Shown here: positions 1-7,346 of the stretch, one piece after another
Numbering within the stretch: the stretch's first letter is position 1
Layout: each line of letters starts with the position of its first letter
Assembly (NCBI GenBank): GCA_944387315.1
Contig: CALXEL010000094.1
Coordinates: 1 to 35,569 of the forward strand
DNA: 35,569 bases
Source: an uncultured Clostridia bacterium
GTDB lineage: Bacteria > Bacillota > Clostridia > Oscillospirales > Ruminococcaceae
Reading direction: 5' to 3'
Program-made: the position numbers and the translations under genes
The notes under the pieces: generated by a model
The model's database searches: none
Seen by the model: the letters and a program-made list of their open reading frames with translations, nothing else
Told to the model about the DNA's origin: nothing

Positions 1-64
1 GGGAAAGCGGATTTTACAAATTATTTATAGGTTGGATACAATCTCACCAAAAGCCATCTGCATC

Positions 65-83
65 ATTTCCACAGTTATCCACA
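65..83 (+). promoter_or_regulatory. Two adjacent DnaA-box-like 9-mers
   Basis: TTATCCACA (75-83) matches the consensus DnaA box exactly. It is preceded one base upstream by ATTTCCACA (65-73), a related 9-mer. Both sit in an AT-rich non-coding leader upstream of the MATE gene. They could bind DnaA, either as part of an origin region extending to the left or as a DnaA-regulated promoter. The two sequences are seen directly; the function is inferred. Confidence 0.4.
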
Positions 84-100
84 AACAGAAAATGGTTTTG

Positions 101-129
101 TTGATTTTTTCCTATAAACATGATAGACT
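101..129 (+). promoter_or_regulatory. Promoter for the MATE gene
   Basis: TTGATT (101-106) is separated by 17 bases from TAGACT (124-129). A TG at 121-122 gives an extended -10 arrangement. The predicted start near 136 leaves a leader of about 90 bases containing a small hairpin (GGAAG/CTTCC, about 210-226) just before the start codon. Confidence 0.4.
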
Positions 130-227
130 TTAGTTAAGCAAACAGAAGTAAGATGAAGAGGTGAGACATCTTGCGGTAACCAAAAGAGGAGAAAGGTGGG
201 AAGAAAGCTGGAAGGATTTTCTTCCGG

Positions 228-1796
228 TTGCGTATGAAAAAACAACAAGAACCGTTACAGGAATTGGAGGAGCTGGAAGGAGAGTGGCTGGCAGAGCCGG
301 ACCAATCGCCTGAGGAAGCGGCCCAGGAACCTCCGGAACCTGTAGCTGTACCAGCTACAGCGCAGATGGCTCTGGATTTGGTGGAAGTGGGCAATGATGA
401 TGAAGATAGCCATGGTAAAAAAGAACGGGTGACTCGTCATCTTCCATCAGGTGTTACCTCTAAAATGTTATACAGCGATATCATTCGGATTGCCTGGCCC
501 TCCATGGTAGAGCTGACCCTGACCCAATTGGCTTCTATGGTGGACCTTATGATGGTAGGCCGGCTGGGGCCCTGGGCGATTTCAGCGGTAGGCCTTACCA
601 CTCAGCCAAAGTTTTTGATGATGACCGTATTTCAGGCCCTGAATGTAGGTGCCACCGCCATGGTAGCCCGATATAAAGGGGCCGATATGCGGGAAAAAGC
701 CAATGAAATACTGCGTCAGTCGATGCTGCTGACCTTTGTATTTTCCATGTTGGCTTCCATTATAGGATACATTTTTGCAGAACCGTTGGTTCGGTTTATG
801 GGAGCTGCCGATGCCCAAACCCTGGCGGGAGGTACCGCCTATCTGCAAATTCAGATGATGGGTTTTGTATTTATGGCGCTGACCACTACCGCTACCGCTA
901 CCTTGCGGGGAGTGGGTAATTCCCGTACGGCCATGGAATACAACCTGATTGCCAACCTGGTCAATGTAGTCTTTAACTACATGCTCATTTACGGCAACTT
1001 TGGTATGCCCCGCATGGAAGTAGCGGGTGCTTCTCTGGCTACTGTAATTGGCCAGTGCGTCGCCTTTGTATTGGCTTTTTACAGCCTGATGAATGGAAAG
1101 CAGTACCTGCATTTACGCATGAGGGACAGCTTTAAACCGGACTTTAAAGCCATTGGCAACATTACAAACATCGGTATCCCTGCCATGATTGAACAGCTGG
1201 TTATGCGGGCAGGTATTATTACATATTCCAAAACGGTGGCCAGCCTGGGTACAGTGGCTTTCGCTACCCATCAGGTCTGTATGAATATCCAGTCCCTGTC
1301 CTTTATGAACGGCCAGGCTTTCGCAGTGTCCGCCACCTCCCTGACCGGTCAGAGTCTGGGCAAGAAACGACCGGATATGGCACAGGCCTACAGCAGCCGT
1401 ACCAGCCGGATTGGTATGGTGGTGTCAGCGGTAATTGCCATTACCTTCTTTTTGTTCTCCAAACAGATTGTAGGGCTTTACTCTGATGATCCTGTGGTCA
1501 TTGCCCAGGGCGCCAGGATTTTAAAATTTGTGGCGCTGGTTCAGCCTTTCCAGGCCTCTCAGTTTATTTTAGCTGGTGCGCTGCGAGGGGCGGGCGATAC
1601 CAAGGTAACCGCTGCCATTACCTTTGTCACAGTACTATTGGTTCGTCCCGGTATGGCTATCCTGGCCATTTATGTGTTCCACTGGGGATTGGAGGGCGCC
1701 TGGATCGCTCTGGTTTGCGATCAGGTTCTCCGTACCACTTTGGTACATCTTCGGTACCGCTCCGGACGGTGGAAAATGGTCAAGGTCAATCAGTAA
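228..1796 (+). CDS. MATE family efflux transporter
   Basis: A multidrug/toxin extrusion protein that exports cationic compounds or metabolites by Na+ or H+ antiport across the cytoplasmic membrane. The conserved membrane domain begins near residue 80 (MLYSDIIRIAWPSMVE) and continues through the GRLGPWAISAVGL, GATAMVARYKG and LRGVGNSRTAMEYN motifs, with two related halves of six helices. Length after residue 80 (about 440 aa) is normal for the family. The first 80 residues are unusual: hydrophilic, Glu/Pro-rich and acidic, presumably cytoplasmic. The start is TTG at 228 or ATG at 234; the purine-rich GGAAGG at 210-215 fits TTG better. The gene stands alone, with its own promoter and a strong terminator. 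The substrate cannot be deduced. Confidence 0.93.
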   Translation: MRMKKQQEPLQELEELEGEWLAEPDQSPEEAAQEPPEPVAVPATAQMALDLVEVGNDDEDSHGKKERVTRHLPSGVTSKMLYSDIIRIAWPSMVELTLTQLASMVDLMMVGRLGPWAISAVGLTTQPKFLMMTVFQALNVGATAMVARYKGADMREKANEILRQSMLLTFVFSMLASIIGYIFAEPLVRFMGAADAQTLAGGTAYLQIQMMGFVFMALTTTATATLRGVGNSRTAMEYNLIANLVNVVFNYMLIYGNFGMPRMEVAGASLATVIGQCVAFVLAFYSLMNGKQYLHLRMRDSFKPDFKAIGNITNIGIPAMIEQLVMRAGIITYSKTVASLGTVAFATHQVCMNIQSLSFMNGQAFAVSATSLTGQSLGKKRPDMAQAYSSRTSRIGMVVSAVIAITFFLFSKQIVGLYSDDPVVIAQGARILKFVALVQPFQASQFILAGALRGAGDTKVTAAITFVTVLLVRPGMAILAIYVFHWGLEGAWIALVCDQVLRTTLVHLRYRSGRWKMVKVNQ

Positions 1797-1814
1797 AAAT
1801 TTAAAATGATCGCT

Positions 1815-1854
1815 TTTGGGGCACCTTCTTTATAGAAGGTGCCCCAAAGTTTTG
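1815..1854 (+). terminator. Intrinsic terminator after the MATE gene
   Basis: A perfect 15-bp stem (1815-1829 with 1834-1848, core GGGGCACCTTC) with a TTAT loop is followed by GTTTTG. The U-tail is on the plus strand. It also separates the convergent methyltransferase gene. Confidence 0.85.
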
Positions 1855-1863
1855 TCGGTATAT

Positions 1864-2598
1864 TTAATTTTTCCTTGCGACTGCTTTCACAAGTAACATC
1901 ATTGGACGCCGAAGTTCATCTTTCATACCGGGAATATTGAGCATTTCCTCAGGAGGCTGTGCTTCCTCTACAGCTTTTATTTCAAAACCATTGTTCAATA
2001 AACCCATCAGAATTTGTGTAAGGGAATGGTGATATTTTATAACGTTACAACCTAAAAAATGTGTATTTCTTTTTCCGGGGATAAAGTAATTGTCAATGGG
2101 CCAATGTTGCGGTTTGCCATCATTTGTATAAAACCAATCTTGCCCGACACCTGCAGTAAAAACCGGATGTTCGATGTTAAAAAGAAATACGCCATCCGCT
2201 GTCAGTGTTTCATACACCTTTTTAAATATTTGGTCCAGATCGTCTATATAATGCAAAGCCAAATTGGAAATAACACAATCCCAGGTGTTTTTTGGATAGT
2301 TATATTCTTCAATACCACAAACACAATATTTGATATCCTTGTCAGGGTTCCTCTTTTGGGCTTCTTCAATCATTTTTTGGCTTAGGTCTATCCCCAACAC
2401 CTGTTTAGCTCCCTGTTCTATTGCAAATTTACAATGCCATCCATAGCCGCATCCCAAATCTAGAACTTTTTTCCCTTTAAGCTGGGGAAATAAAGGCTTT
2501 AATTGATGCCATTCTCCGGCGGCAGTTAATCCTTTTTGACTGCGCGCCATCTCCGCATATTGCTTAAAAAACTTTTCATTATCATATTCATTATTCAT
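1864..2598 (-). CDS. Class I SAM-dependent methyltransferase
   Basis: A UbiE/Methyltransf_11-type small-molecule methyltransferase of about 244 aa. The SAM-binding motif I (VLDLGCGYG) lies near residue 50, the acidic post-I motif (GIDLSQKMIEEA) follows, and CVISNLALHYIDDL corresponds to motif IV/post-motif. The reading frame stays open upstream to 3162, but that part is a shadow of the next gene. The start is the second of two close ATGs (2598 rather than 2604), because AAAGGA then sits 9 bases upstream rather than 3. Base composition is clearly more AT-rich than the neighbours, hinting at separate acquisition. The gene lies 73 bases downstream of the YD-repeat lipoprotein on the same strand; no clear terminator separates them. 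Substrate unknown. Confidence 0.9.
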   Translation of the reverse strand: MNNEYDNEKFFKQYAEMARSQKGLTAAGEWHQLKPLFPQLKGKKVLDLGCGYGWHCKFAIEQGAKQVLGIDLSQKMIEEAQKRNPDKDIKYCVCGIEEYNYPKNTWDCVISNLALHYIDDLDQIFKKVYETLTADGVFLFNIEHPVFTAGVGQDWFYTNDGKPQHWPIDNYFIPGKRNTHFLGCNVIKYHHSLTQILMGLLNNGFEIKAVEEAQPPEEMLNIPGMKDELRRPMMLLVKAVARKN

Positions 2599-2671
2599 AT
2601 ACATGATTCCTTTATATTTTTGGGGAGACGACCTCTCTATGAAGTGTCTCCCATGAGGAAGCGCTTTTTTC

Positions 2672-3763
2672 TTATTTCTCACAAGGTCCGTAGATGTATT
2701 CTTCGGTGATGACCTGTTCCAGCTCCAGGTTTTTGAATACCTTGGTGAGGGGATTGCCCTGTTGGTCAAAGGTGCGCTGGGTTTCCTGGAGGACGGTGCC
2801 CTCCCCATCGCTGAAAACCTCCTGGGTTTGGTTGCCGGCCTCGTCATAGGTATAGGTAAACTGGTTCTGTATCTGGCCGTTTTGATAGTTAACCGCTTTG
2901 GTCCGTTTGCCCTGGTCGTTGTACTGGTAGGAGGAGACCAGAGTTGTGGCGCCGGTGGTGGGGGACACCTGGTAAACTTCCAGCAGGTTGCCATTCTGGT
3001 CATAGGCGCTCTCCTGAATCTCAGAGGGGTTGCCTGCGCTGTCAAAGGAGGTTCGCCGGATTTCATTGCCCTGATCGTTGTATTCATATTGGGTGGGTTT
3101 GTCCAGGCTTTCGGAACCGTCCTTCTCAAAGGCAATCCGGGCGGTGACATTGCCGTCCTCATCCCGCTGGAACCGGTAGGTATTCAGATAGTCCACCGAG
3201 CCGTCCTGGTTGTAGTGGGTAGCCAGAATCTCCTTGCCGTTGCTGTCGTATTCATGGGTGTAATAGATCTGGCCGTCAATGATCTCTTCCAGCAGATTGC
3301 CCTTTTCATCATAAACCCACTCTTTGATTCCTTCTACCTCTCCGTCTGGATCGTAGCTGACCGTTTTATACTTGTTGCCCTGGCTGTCGTACTCACTGGT
3401 CCACCAGGTCACCTGTTGGCCGCTGCCGTCATAGGCGATGTACTCGATGGTGTTGCCGTCCTGGTCATACCGGCTCACTGTCCGGTAGGTAACCGTGTCA
3501 TCCTCATAGCTGATAGTCTCAGCTTCCAGGCCTCCCTGGGTATAGGTGGTTACCTCCCGATAGACAGACTGTACCGCCCCAGAAACCTGAGTGGTTTTGG
3601 TGTATTCCAGCAGGTAAAGTTTCTCCTGGGTCTGGGAAGCCTGGCTGCCGGAGCTTTCAGAGGAAGTTTCACTTCCAGAGGGTGAGCCGGAGGGCTTTTG
3701 GCCGCAGGCGGTTGTACTGAGAGCCACTGTCAGAGCCAGAAGCAGTATGGAAAATCGTTTCAT
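2672..3763 (-). CDS. Secreted lipoprotein with YD/RHS-like repeats
   Basis: A 363-aa predicted lipoprotein. The N-terminus has a KR n-region, a hydrophobic stretch and a lipobox ending TTAC at Cys20, followed by a Ser/Gly-rich linker. From about residue 60 to the end it is built of roughly 20-residue repeats of the form YDxxGNxxxxxxYxxDG (for example YDQDGNTIEYIAYDG and YDEAGNQTQEVFSDG), the YD-repeat pattern of RHS and wall-associated proteins. Here the repeats form a short free-standing beta structure with no toxin domain or RHS core. The start is the ATG at 3763, preceded by AAAGGGG; an in-frame ATG farther upstream would remove the signal peptide. It sits 19 bases after the HExxH lipoprotein, suggesting one transcript. 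Ligand unknown. Confidence 0.85.
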   Translation of the reverse strand: MKRFSILLLALTVALSTTACGQKPSGSPSGSETSSESSGSQASQTQEKLYLLEYTKTTQVSGAVQSVYREVTTYTQGGLEAETISYEDDTVTYRTVSRYDQDGNTIEYIAYDGSGQQVTWWTSEYDSQGNKYKTVSYDPDGEVEGIKEWVYDEKGNLLEEIIDGQIYYTHEYDSNGKEILATHYNQDGSVDYLNTYRFQRDEDGNVTARIAFEKDGSESLDKPTQYEYNDQGNEIRRTSFDSAGNPSEIQESAYDQNGNLLEVYQVSPTTGATTLVSSYQYNDQGKRTKAVNYQNGQIQNQFTYTYDEAGNQTQEVFSDGEGTVLQETQRTFDQQGNPLTKVFKNLELEQVITEEYIYGPCEK

Positions 3764-3782
3764 GGTTATAACCCCTTTTCCT

Positions 3783-5414
3783 TTATGGTTTTTGTAAAAT
3801 CTCCGCCGCCTGGGCAACGGTCACTGTTTTGGAAGCGCTGGTATTTTGATAGTAGGAATCCAGAAAATCATTGGCTTCTTGGCTCAGGCCGGCAATTTCC
3901 AGTCCGTCCCAGATTTCATCCCCATACAGCAGGCTCCGTTTGGGTATCCGCAGGCGGCAGTGGCTGGCGGTGTAGAGCTCTTCCAGCTCCTCCTGGGAAC
4001 AGCCCGCCTTGCTGGCCACCAGCTGCCAGAAGGGCTCCTGCATGGCCAGATACCCTGTGAAAAAAGGGGCGTTGTCCTCTATGCGGGTCTCGTCCTCATA
4101 GATGAGATGCATGTTCAGGTCAAATTCCCACACCGATACCAGGTAGAAGAGTTCCCGCAGGGTCAGCTCCTCCTGGGCCAGACGCCGGGCAAGGTTCTCG
4201 TAGTAGATCCGGCTCATAGTGAGACAGGCGGCAGCTTTCACCTGCCGTTTGATGGCTACGTTTTCCGCCTCGCTTTTTTCCCGGCCGGTGAGGGAGGTAT
4301 AGTGTTCCCAAAAGTCCGCCGGCTCCTGCTGGATAATCTGGATGGCGTAGAGAAGCTTTAAAAATTCCAGCTGTTCTTGTGGTGTCTCTCTGCCGAAGAG
4401 GGAAAATACCGTCTCCAGGTGGGGCTGTTGGCTCAGCCGGGGGATTTCTTCCGGTTGGATGTCCAGGGGCAGTGCCATTTGACACAGGCTGTCCAGATAG
4501 CCCAGCATGGCGGCGTAGGTGGTGGGCTGGGTGTCATAGAACAGGGCTGCCAGCCGCTCTGCCGAAGCCTCGGCAAACCAGGAGTTGTACAGGGAGTTGA
4601 CCGGCAGGTCATCCCACCAGTAGCAAAAACCATAGGACCGGTCCACTCCCAGAGCCTCATACCCCTGGTTGGGCAGCTTTTGCAGCAGGTGCTCCACCTC
4701 GTGAGTCACCGTCAGGTGGCTGGCCAGATCGTTGTCCGAAATGGCGATCATGCTTTCAATAAAGGCGGGCTGTAGGGTCATAACCCCCTCGTTGGTATAG
4801 GTGGCGTTTTGAAAGCCCATATCATTTTTAAAGATGGCCAGATCGGCCAGGTTTTGATCGATACAGGCCAGACGAGGGCCAAAATCCCACCGTTCCAGTT
4901 CTCCATTGACTGTGTCACAGATCACCTGGCAGGCCCACTGGAGGTATTCCTCCTCCAGGTCGCTGTAGTAGTAGCCGCTGGTGATAATATTGTTGGTTTC
5001 CCGGTGGGTCTGGTTGTTGCCTTTTACCAGCTCATAAAGCCGGTCGGCGGTAAGGGGTTCTTCGGTAAGAACCTGATTTTCCCCCGGCCGCTTCCAATCG
5101 CCTAGGGCCAGATACCGCTCATAGGCCTGGGAGAGCTGGAAATATTCCTCATAAGGGTAGCTGACCGGGCCCTCCAAAGCCTGCAAAAAAAGAGAGAAGT
5201 CCTGGCTGGTAAGAGAGACCTTTTGGTCCAGCAGAGCGGTTTCCCGGGAGGATTCCTGGGTGTTTTCCCACTTGGCCAGGGCTGCCTGGATATCCAGCTG
5301 TTCCTGGGAGAGGGGCGCCGAAGAAACGGACACCGAGGAGGAGGGGACAGCTTTTTGGCCGCAGCTGGCCAGCATCAGGGCGGTCAGCAGCACCGCCAGA
5401 ATTTTCTTTTTCAT
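3783..5414 (-). CDS. Putative zinc metallopeptidase lipoprotein (HExxH)
   Basis: A 543-aa predicted lipoprotein of no recognised named family. The N-terminus is KKK plus a hydrophobic core and a lipobox LASC (Cys18), so it should be anchored outside the membrane. Residues 237-246 (THEVEHLLQK) contain HEVEH at 238-242, a textbook zinc-protease helix. About 40 residues later, WFAEASAERLAALF supplies Glu282 or Glu286 as a possible third ligand, as in gluzincins. The rest is mostly helical and acidic. The RBS AGGAGG is 7 bases before the ATG. The gene has its own promoter and is followed after 19 bases by the YD-repeat lipoprotein, so the pair may act together at the cell surface. Protease activity is inferred only from the motif. 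Confidence 0.8.
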   Translation of the reverse strand: MKKKILAVLLTALMLASCGQKAVPSSSVSVSSAPLSQEQLDIQAALAKWENTQESSRETALLDQKVSLTSQDFSLFLQALEGPVSYPYEEYFQLSQAYERYLALGDWKRPGENQVLTEEPLTADRLYELVKGNNQTHRETNNIITSGYYYSDLEEEYLQWACQVICDTVNGELERWDFGPRLACIDQNLADLAIFKNDMGFQNATYTNEGVMTLQPAFIESMIAISDNDLASHLTVTHEVEHLLQKLPNQGYEALGVDRSYGFCYWWDDLPVNSLYNSWFAEASAERLAALFYDTQPTTYAAMLGYLDSLCQMALPLDIQPEEIPRLSQQPHLETVFSLFGRETPQEQLEFLKLLYAIQIIQQEPADFWEHYTSLTGREKSEAENVAIKRQVKAAACLTMSRIYYENLARRLAQEELTLRELFYLVSVWEFDLNMHLIYEDETRIEDNAPFFTGYLAMQEPFWQLVASKAGCSQEELEELYTASHCRLRIPKRSLLYGDEIWDGLEIAGLSQEANDFLDSYYQNTSASKTVTVAQAAEILQKP

Positions 5415-5495
5415 CCTTTTGCCTCCTGTCTTGTTTTAGAGAGGTAGAGCCATGCCCCAATCTCAAACAGGACAAATTTTCCTATCCTTGAGGTT

Positions 5496-5524
5496 ATTGT
5501 ACTATTTTAGCTGGAAAATGTCTA
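5496..5524 (-). promoter_or_regulatory. Promoter for the HExxH lipoprotein operon
   Basis: On the minus strand TAGACA (5519-5524) and TACAAT (5496-5501) are spaced by exactly 17 bases, each one mismatch from the sigma-A consensus. The 5' leader would be about 75 bases. Confidence 0.6.
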
Positions 5525-5572
5525 CCAAAAATAAAACCGGAGGGGGCGCATTTTATTGCGTTCCCTCCGGTT
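5524..5572 (-). terminator. Intrinsic terminator after the Ser/Glu-repeat lipoprotein
   Basis: AACCGGAGGG (5535-5544) pairs with 5563-5572; the inner part continues with two G-U pairs and CGC/GCG around an 8-base loop. Read on the minus strand it is followed by TTTTATTTTT. The tail overlaps the -35 box of the downstream promoter. Confidence 0.85.
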
Positions 5573-5597
5573 CTAATTTTATAAGTACAAGGAATTT

Positions 5598-6292
5598 TTA
5601 ATCAGCAACTTGGATGGTTTTCACCGAAGCCTCAAAAGCATCCCACCAGCCAGCTTCACCAGTTTGGGTATAGGCAAAGGTATAAGTCTGATCAGCGTCT
5701 ACCGTAATCATCAACTGGCGGATGGAAATGCCAGCCAAGCTATAGGAGACAGCAATCCGGGCGGCAGGAGTGTCATCCACTGTGATGTACTCAAACTCAT
5801 CCATGGTTACGTCCACTTCCATCTGGTACTGGCTCTGGAACTGCTGTTCCATCAGCTCCTCAAACATCTCGCTGGTTGCAGTCTGGGAGGTGAAGGTTGG
5901 GTCCTTGGCGCTGACCGACACATTGACATTGGAACCATCGGTAGGATAGTCAGGGGCCAGCCACATGTTGCCGCTTCCCTCAACGGCAGCAAATTCCTCG
6001 GGGGGGACAAAGGAGACAGAGTCTATGGTGACGGTGCCTTCCGCGGCATCACCAGCGGGCTGGGAAGCTTCAGAAGAACTCTCAGGCTCAGAAGCCTCAG
6101 AGGAGCTCTCGGGCTGGGAAGCTTCAGAAGAGCTCTCGGGTTCAGAAGCTTCAGAGGAACTCTCAGGTTGAGAAGCTTCAGATGAGCTGGACTGGTCATT
6201 GGATGAGGTAGGCTCGCTGGAACAGCCTGCCAGCACCGAAAGGCTCAGAGCCATGCCAATGCCACAGCCAACAGTTTGGCCATCTTTTTCAT
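5598..6292 (-). CDS. Lipoprotein with Ser/Glu repeat linker; signal peptide appears frameshifted
   Basis: A predicted surface lipoprotein. The mature part begins at AGCSS, has a linker of five 9-residue SSSEAS(Q/E)PE units, then a C-terminal globular domain of about 150 aa (FVPPEEF to the end) resembling the PsbP/DcrB/LpqN-like fold by pattern only. The ideal start is the ATG at 6292, with AGGAGG 8 bases upstream. It encodes a typical n-region and h-region (MKKMAKLLAVALA) but runs into TGA after 14 codons. The frame that continues (ALSLSVLAGC) is offset by one base, so one base appears missing around 6254-6262. The open frame back to 6326 has no signal-like N-terminus or well-placed RBS; an internal ATG at 6254 would give a very short signal. 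Possible sequencing error, recent mutation or phase variation. Confidence 0.75.
6061..6195 (-). repeat. Five 27-bp tandem repeats inside the lipoprotein gene
   Basis: Five consecutive 27-base units (6061-6087, 6088-6114, 6115-6141, 6142-6168, 6169-6195) encode SSSEAS(Q/E)PE. Units alternate, so units 1 and 3 and units 2 and 4 are most alike, giving a 54-base higher-order period. The last unit is degenerate. Such an array is prone to slippage and would vary linker length in frame. Confidence 0.85.
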
Positions 6293-6344
6293 ATTCTTTT
6301 CCTCCTGTTATTTTCAGTAAAGCCAATGGCTTACTTCATAGGAT

Positions 6345-6373
6345 AGTATACTCCCCCTGAAATTCCCATGCAA
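6345..6373 (-). promoter_or_regulatory. Candidate promoter for the Ser/Glu-repeat lipoprotein
   Basis: On the minus strand TTGCAT (6368-6373) and TATACT (6345-6350) are spaced by 17 bases. The -10 is good and the -35 weak. It lies about 50 bases upstream of the ATG at 6292. Confidence 0.4.
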
Positions 6374-6396
6374 GGGCAGATTTTCTTTTTGGTTTG

Positions 6397-6405
6397 TGGT
6401 AAAAT
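6397..6405 (+). promoter_or_regulatory. Extended -10 element for the queG operon
   Basis: TGGTAAAAT, an extended -10, lies 43 bases before the start of the QueG-like gene. No convincing -35 is seen. The same TGTGGTAAAAT string recurs before the gene at 29914. Confidence 0.4.
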
Positions 6406-6447
6406 AATAAAATCGAAAAAGTCACTGCTGGAAGGTGGAACGGGAAA

Positions 6448-7263
6448 ATGGAACAACTGAAAAAATACCTGGCCGCCCAGGGAGTAGAGGCAGTGGGAGT
6501 GGCTTCCTATGAGAAGCTGTTGCCTCTGCTGCCGGTGCGCAGCGCCGCCCGGGTGCCACAGGATTGCCAGTCGGTGCTTTTCTGCCTGTTTCCCTACTAT
6601 ATCGGGCCGGTGGCGGGGCGCAATGTCTCCCGGTATACAGTGGTGCCCGACTACCACAGCCACTGTGGGGAGATTCTCAAAGGCGGGGTGGAAGTCCTGG
6701 AAAAAGCCCACCCTCAAAACCGGTTCGCCTGGTTTGTGGACGCCTCCCCCTTTCGGGAGGTAGCGGGGGCCTGGCAGGCGGGGCTTGGGGTCATCGGCCG
6801 CAACGGCCAGCTGATCCACCTCCGGTATGGCTCCTACTGTTTTATTGGAGAGATTGCCACCAACCTGGTCCTGCCCTCTGATATCCCCCTGCCGGGAGGC
6901 TGCCTGGACTGCGGGGCCTGTCTCAGGGCCTGTCCCACAGGGGCCCTCACCGGACAGGGGGTGGATACAGCCCGGTGCCGCAGCCAGATCACCCAGAAGA
7001 AAAAGGAGCTGACCTCCTGGGAGGAGGAACAGATTGCCCAGGGAGGAATGGCCTGGGGCTGTGACAAATGCACCGACTGCTGCCCCCACAACCAGAATCC
7101 GGTGCTCACCCCCATACAGGGGTTTTACCACCGCCGGCTGGAAACCCTGACCCTGGACAACCTGGAGGAGGCTGTGGCCCACCACGCCCTGGGCTACCGT
7201 GGCAAAGGGGTTTTGCAGCGAAATTTAAAAATCCTGGCGGCTTTAGACAGGGATCGCTTTTAA
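6448..7263 (+). CDS. queG: Epoxyqueuosine reductase-like protein (QueG family, short form)
   Basis: QueG is a cobalamin- and [4Fe-4S]-dependent reductase that performs the last step of tRNA queuosine synthesis. The N-terminal domain contains SVLFCLFPYY and the motif FVDASPFRE, whose Asp98 corresponds to the catalytic Asp of QueG, followed by AGLGVIGRNG. The ferredoxin-like part has C152-x2-C155-x2-C158-x3-C162-P and a second set, C177, C205, C208 and C211/C212. At 271 aa it lacks the C-terminal HEAT-like extension of E. coli QueG, as many clostridial homologues do, so the exact substrate is less certain. It heads a plus-strand series leading to femX and the darA-holB genes. Confidence 0.85.
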   Translation: MEQLKKYLAAQGVEAVGVASYEKLLPLLPVRSAARVPQDCQSVLFCLFPYYIGPVAGRNVSRYTVVPDYHSHCGEILKGGVEVLEKAHPQNRFAWFVDASPFREVAGAWQAGLGVIGRNGQLIHLRYGSYCFIGEIATNLVLPSDIPLPGGCLDCGACLRACPTGALTGQGVDTARCRSQITQKKKELTSWEEEQIAQGGMAWGCDKCTDCCPHNQNPVLTPIQGFYHRRLETLTLDNLEEAVAHHALGYRGKGVLQRNLKILAALDRDRF

Positions 7264-7277
7264 CTGGTGGCAATCTG

Positions 7278-7286
7278 TGATACAAT
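7278..7286 (+). promoter_or_regulatory. Candidate extended -10 before the FemX-type gene
   Basis: TGATACAAT fits an extended -10 (TG-A-TACAAT). No good -35 is visible. It could give femX and its followers an internal promoter. Confidence 0.35.
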
Positions 7287-7346
7287 ATCCCAATAGACAG
7301 TATCCGGTGCTTTGGCACCTTGTGAATCAAAGGAGTTGACCCTTTT

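Noticed and set aside
2623..2652. GGGAGAC/GTCTCCC inverted repeat as a terminator of the YD-repeat gene
   Set aside because: The stem is only 7 bp with a 16-base loop, and an A-rich instead of U-rich stretch follows on the minus strand.
2605..3162. N-terminal extension of the methyltransferase frame
   Set aside because: It is Pro/Arg/Thr-rich and overlaps the YD-repeat gene in another frame; the real start with a ribosome site is near 2598.
2762..3685. A 307-codon open frame on the plus strand
   Set aside because: Antisense to the YD-repeat lipoprotein; its Val/Leu/Gly-rich product is the complement of a repetitive acidic gene and not a membrane protein.
6061..6195. Regular repeats considered as a CRISPR array
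   Set aside because: Units are directly contiguous without spacers and encode SSSEAS(Q/E)PE in frame.
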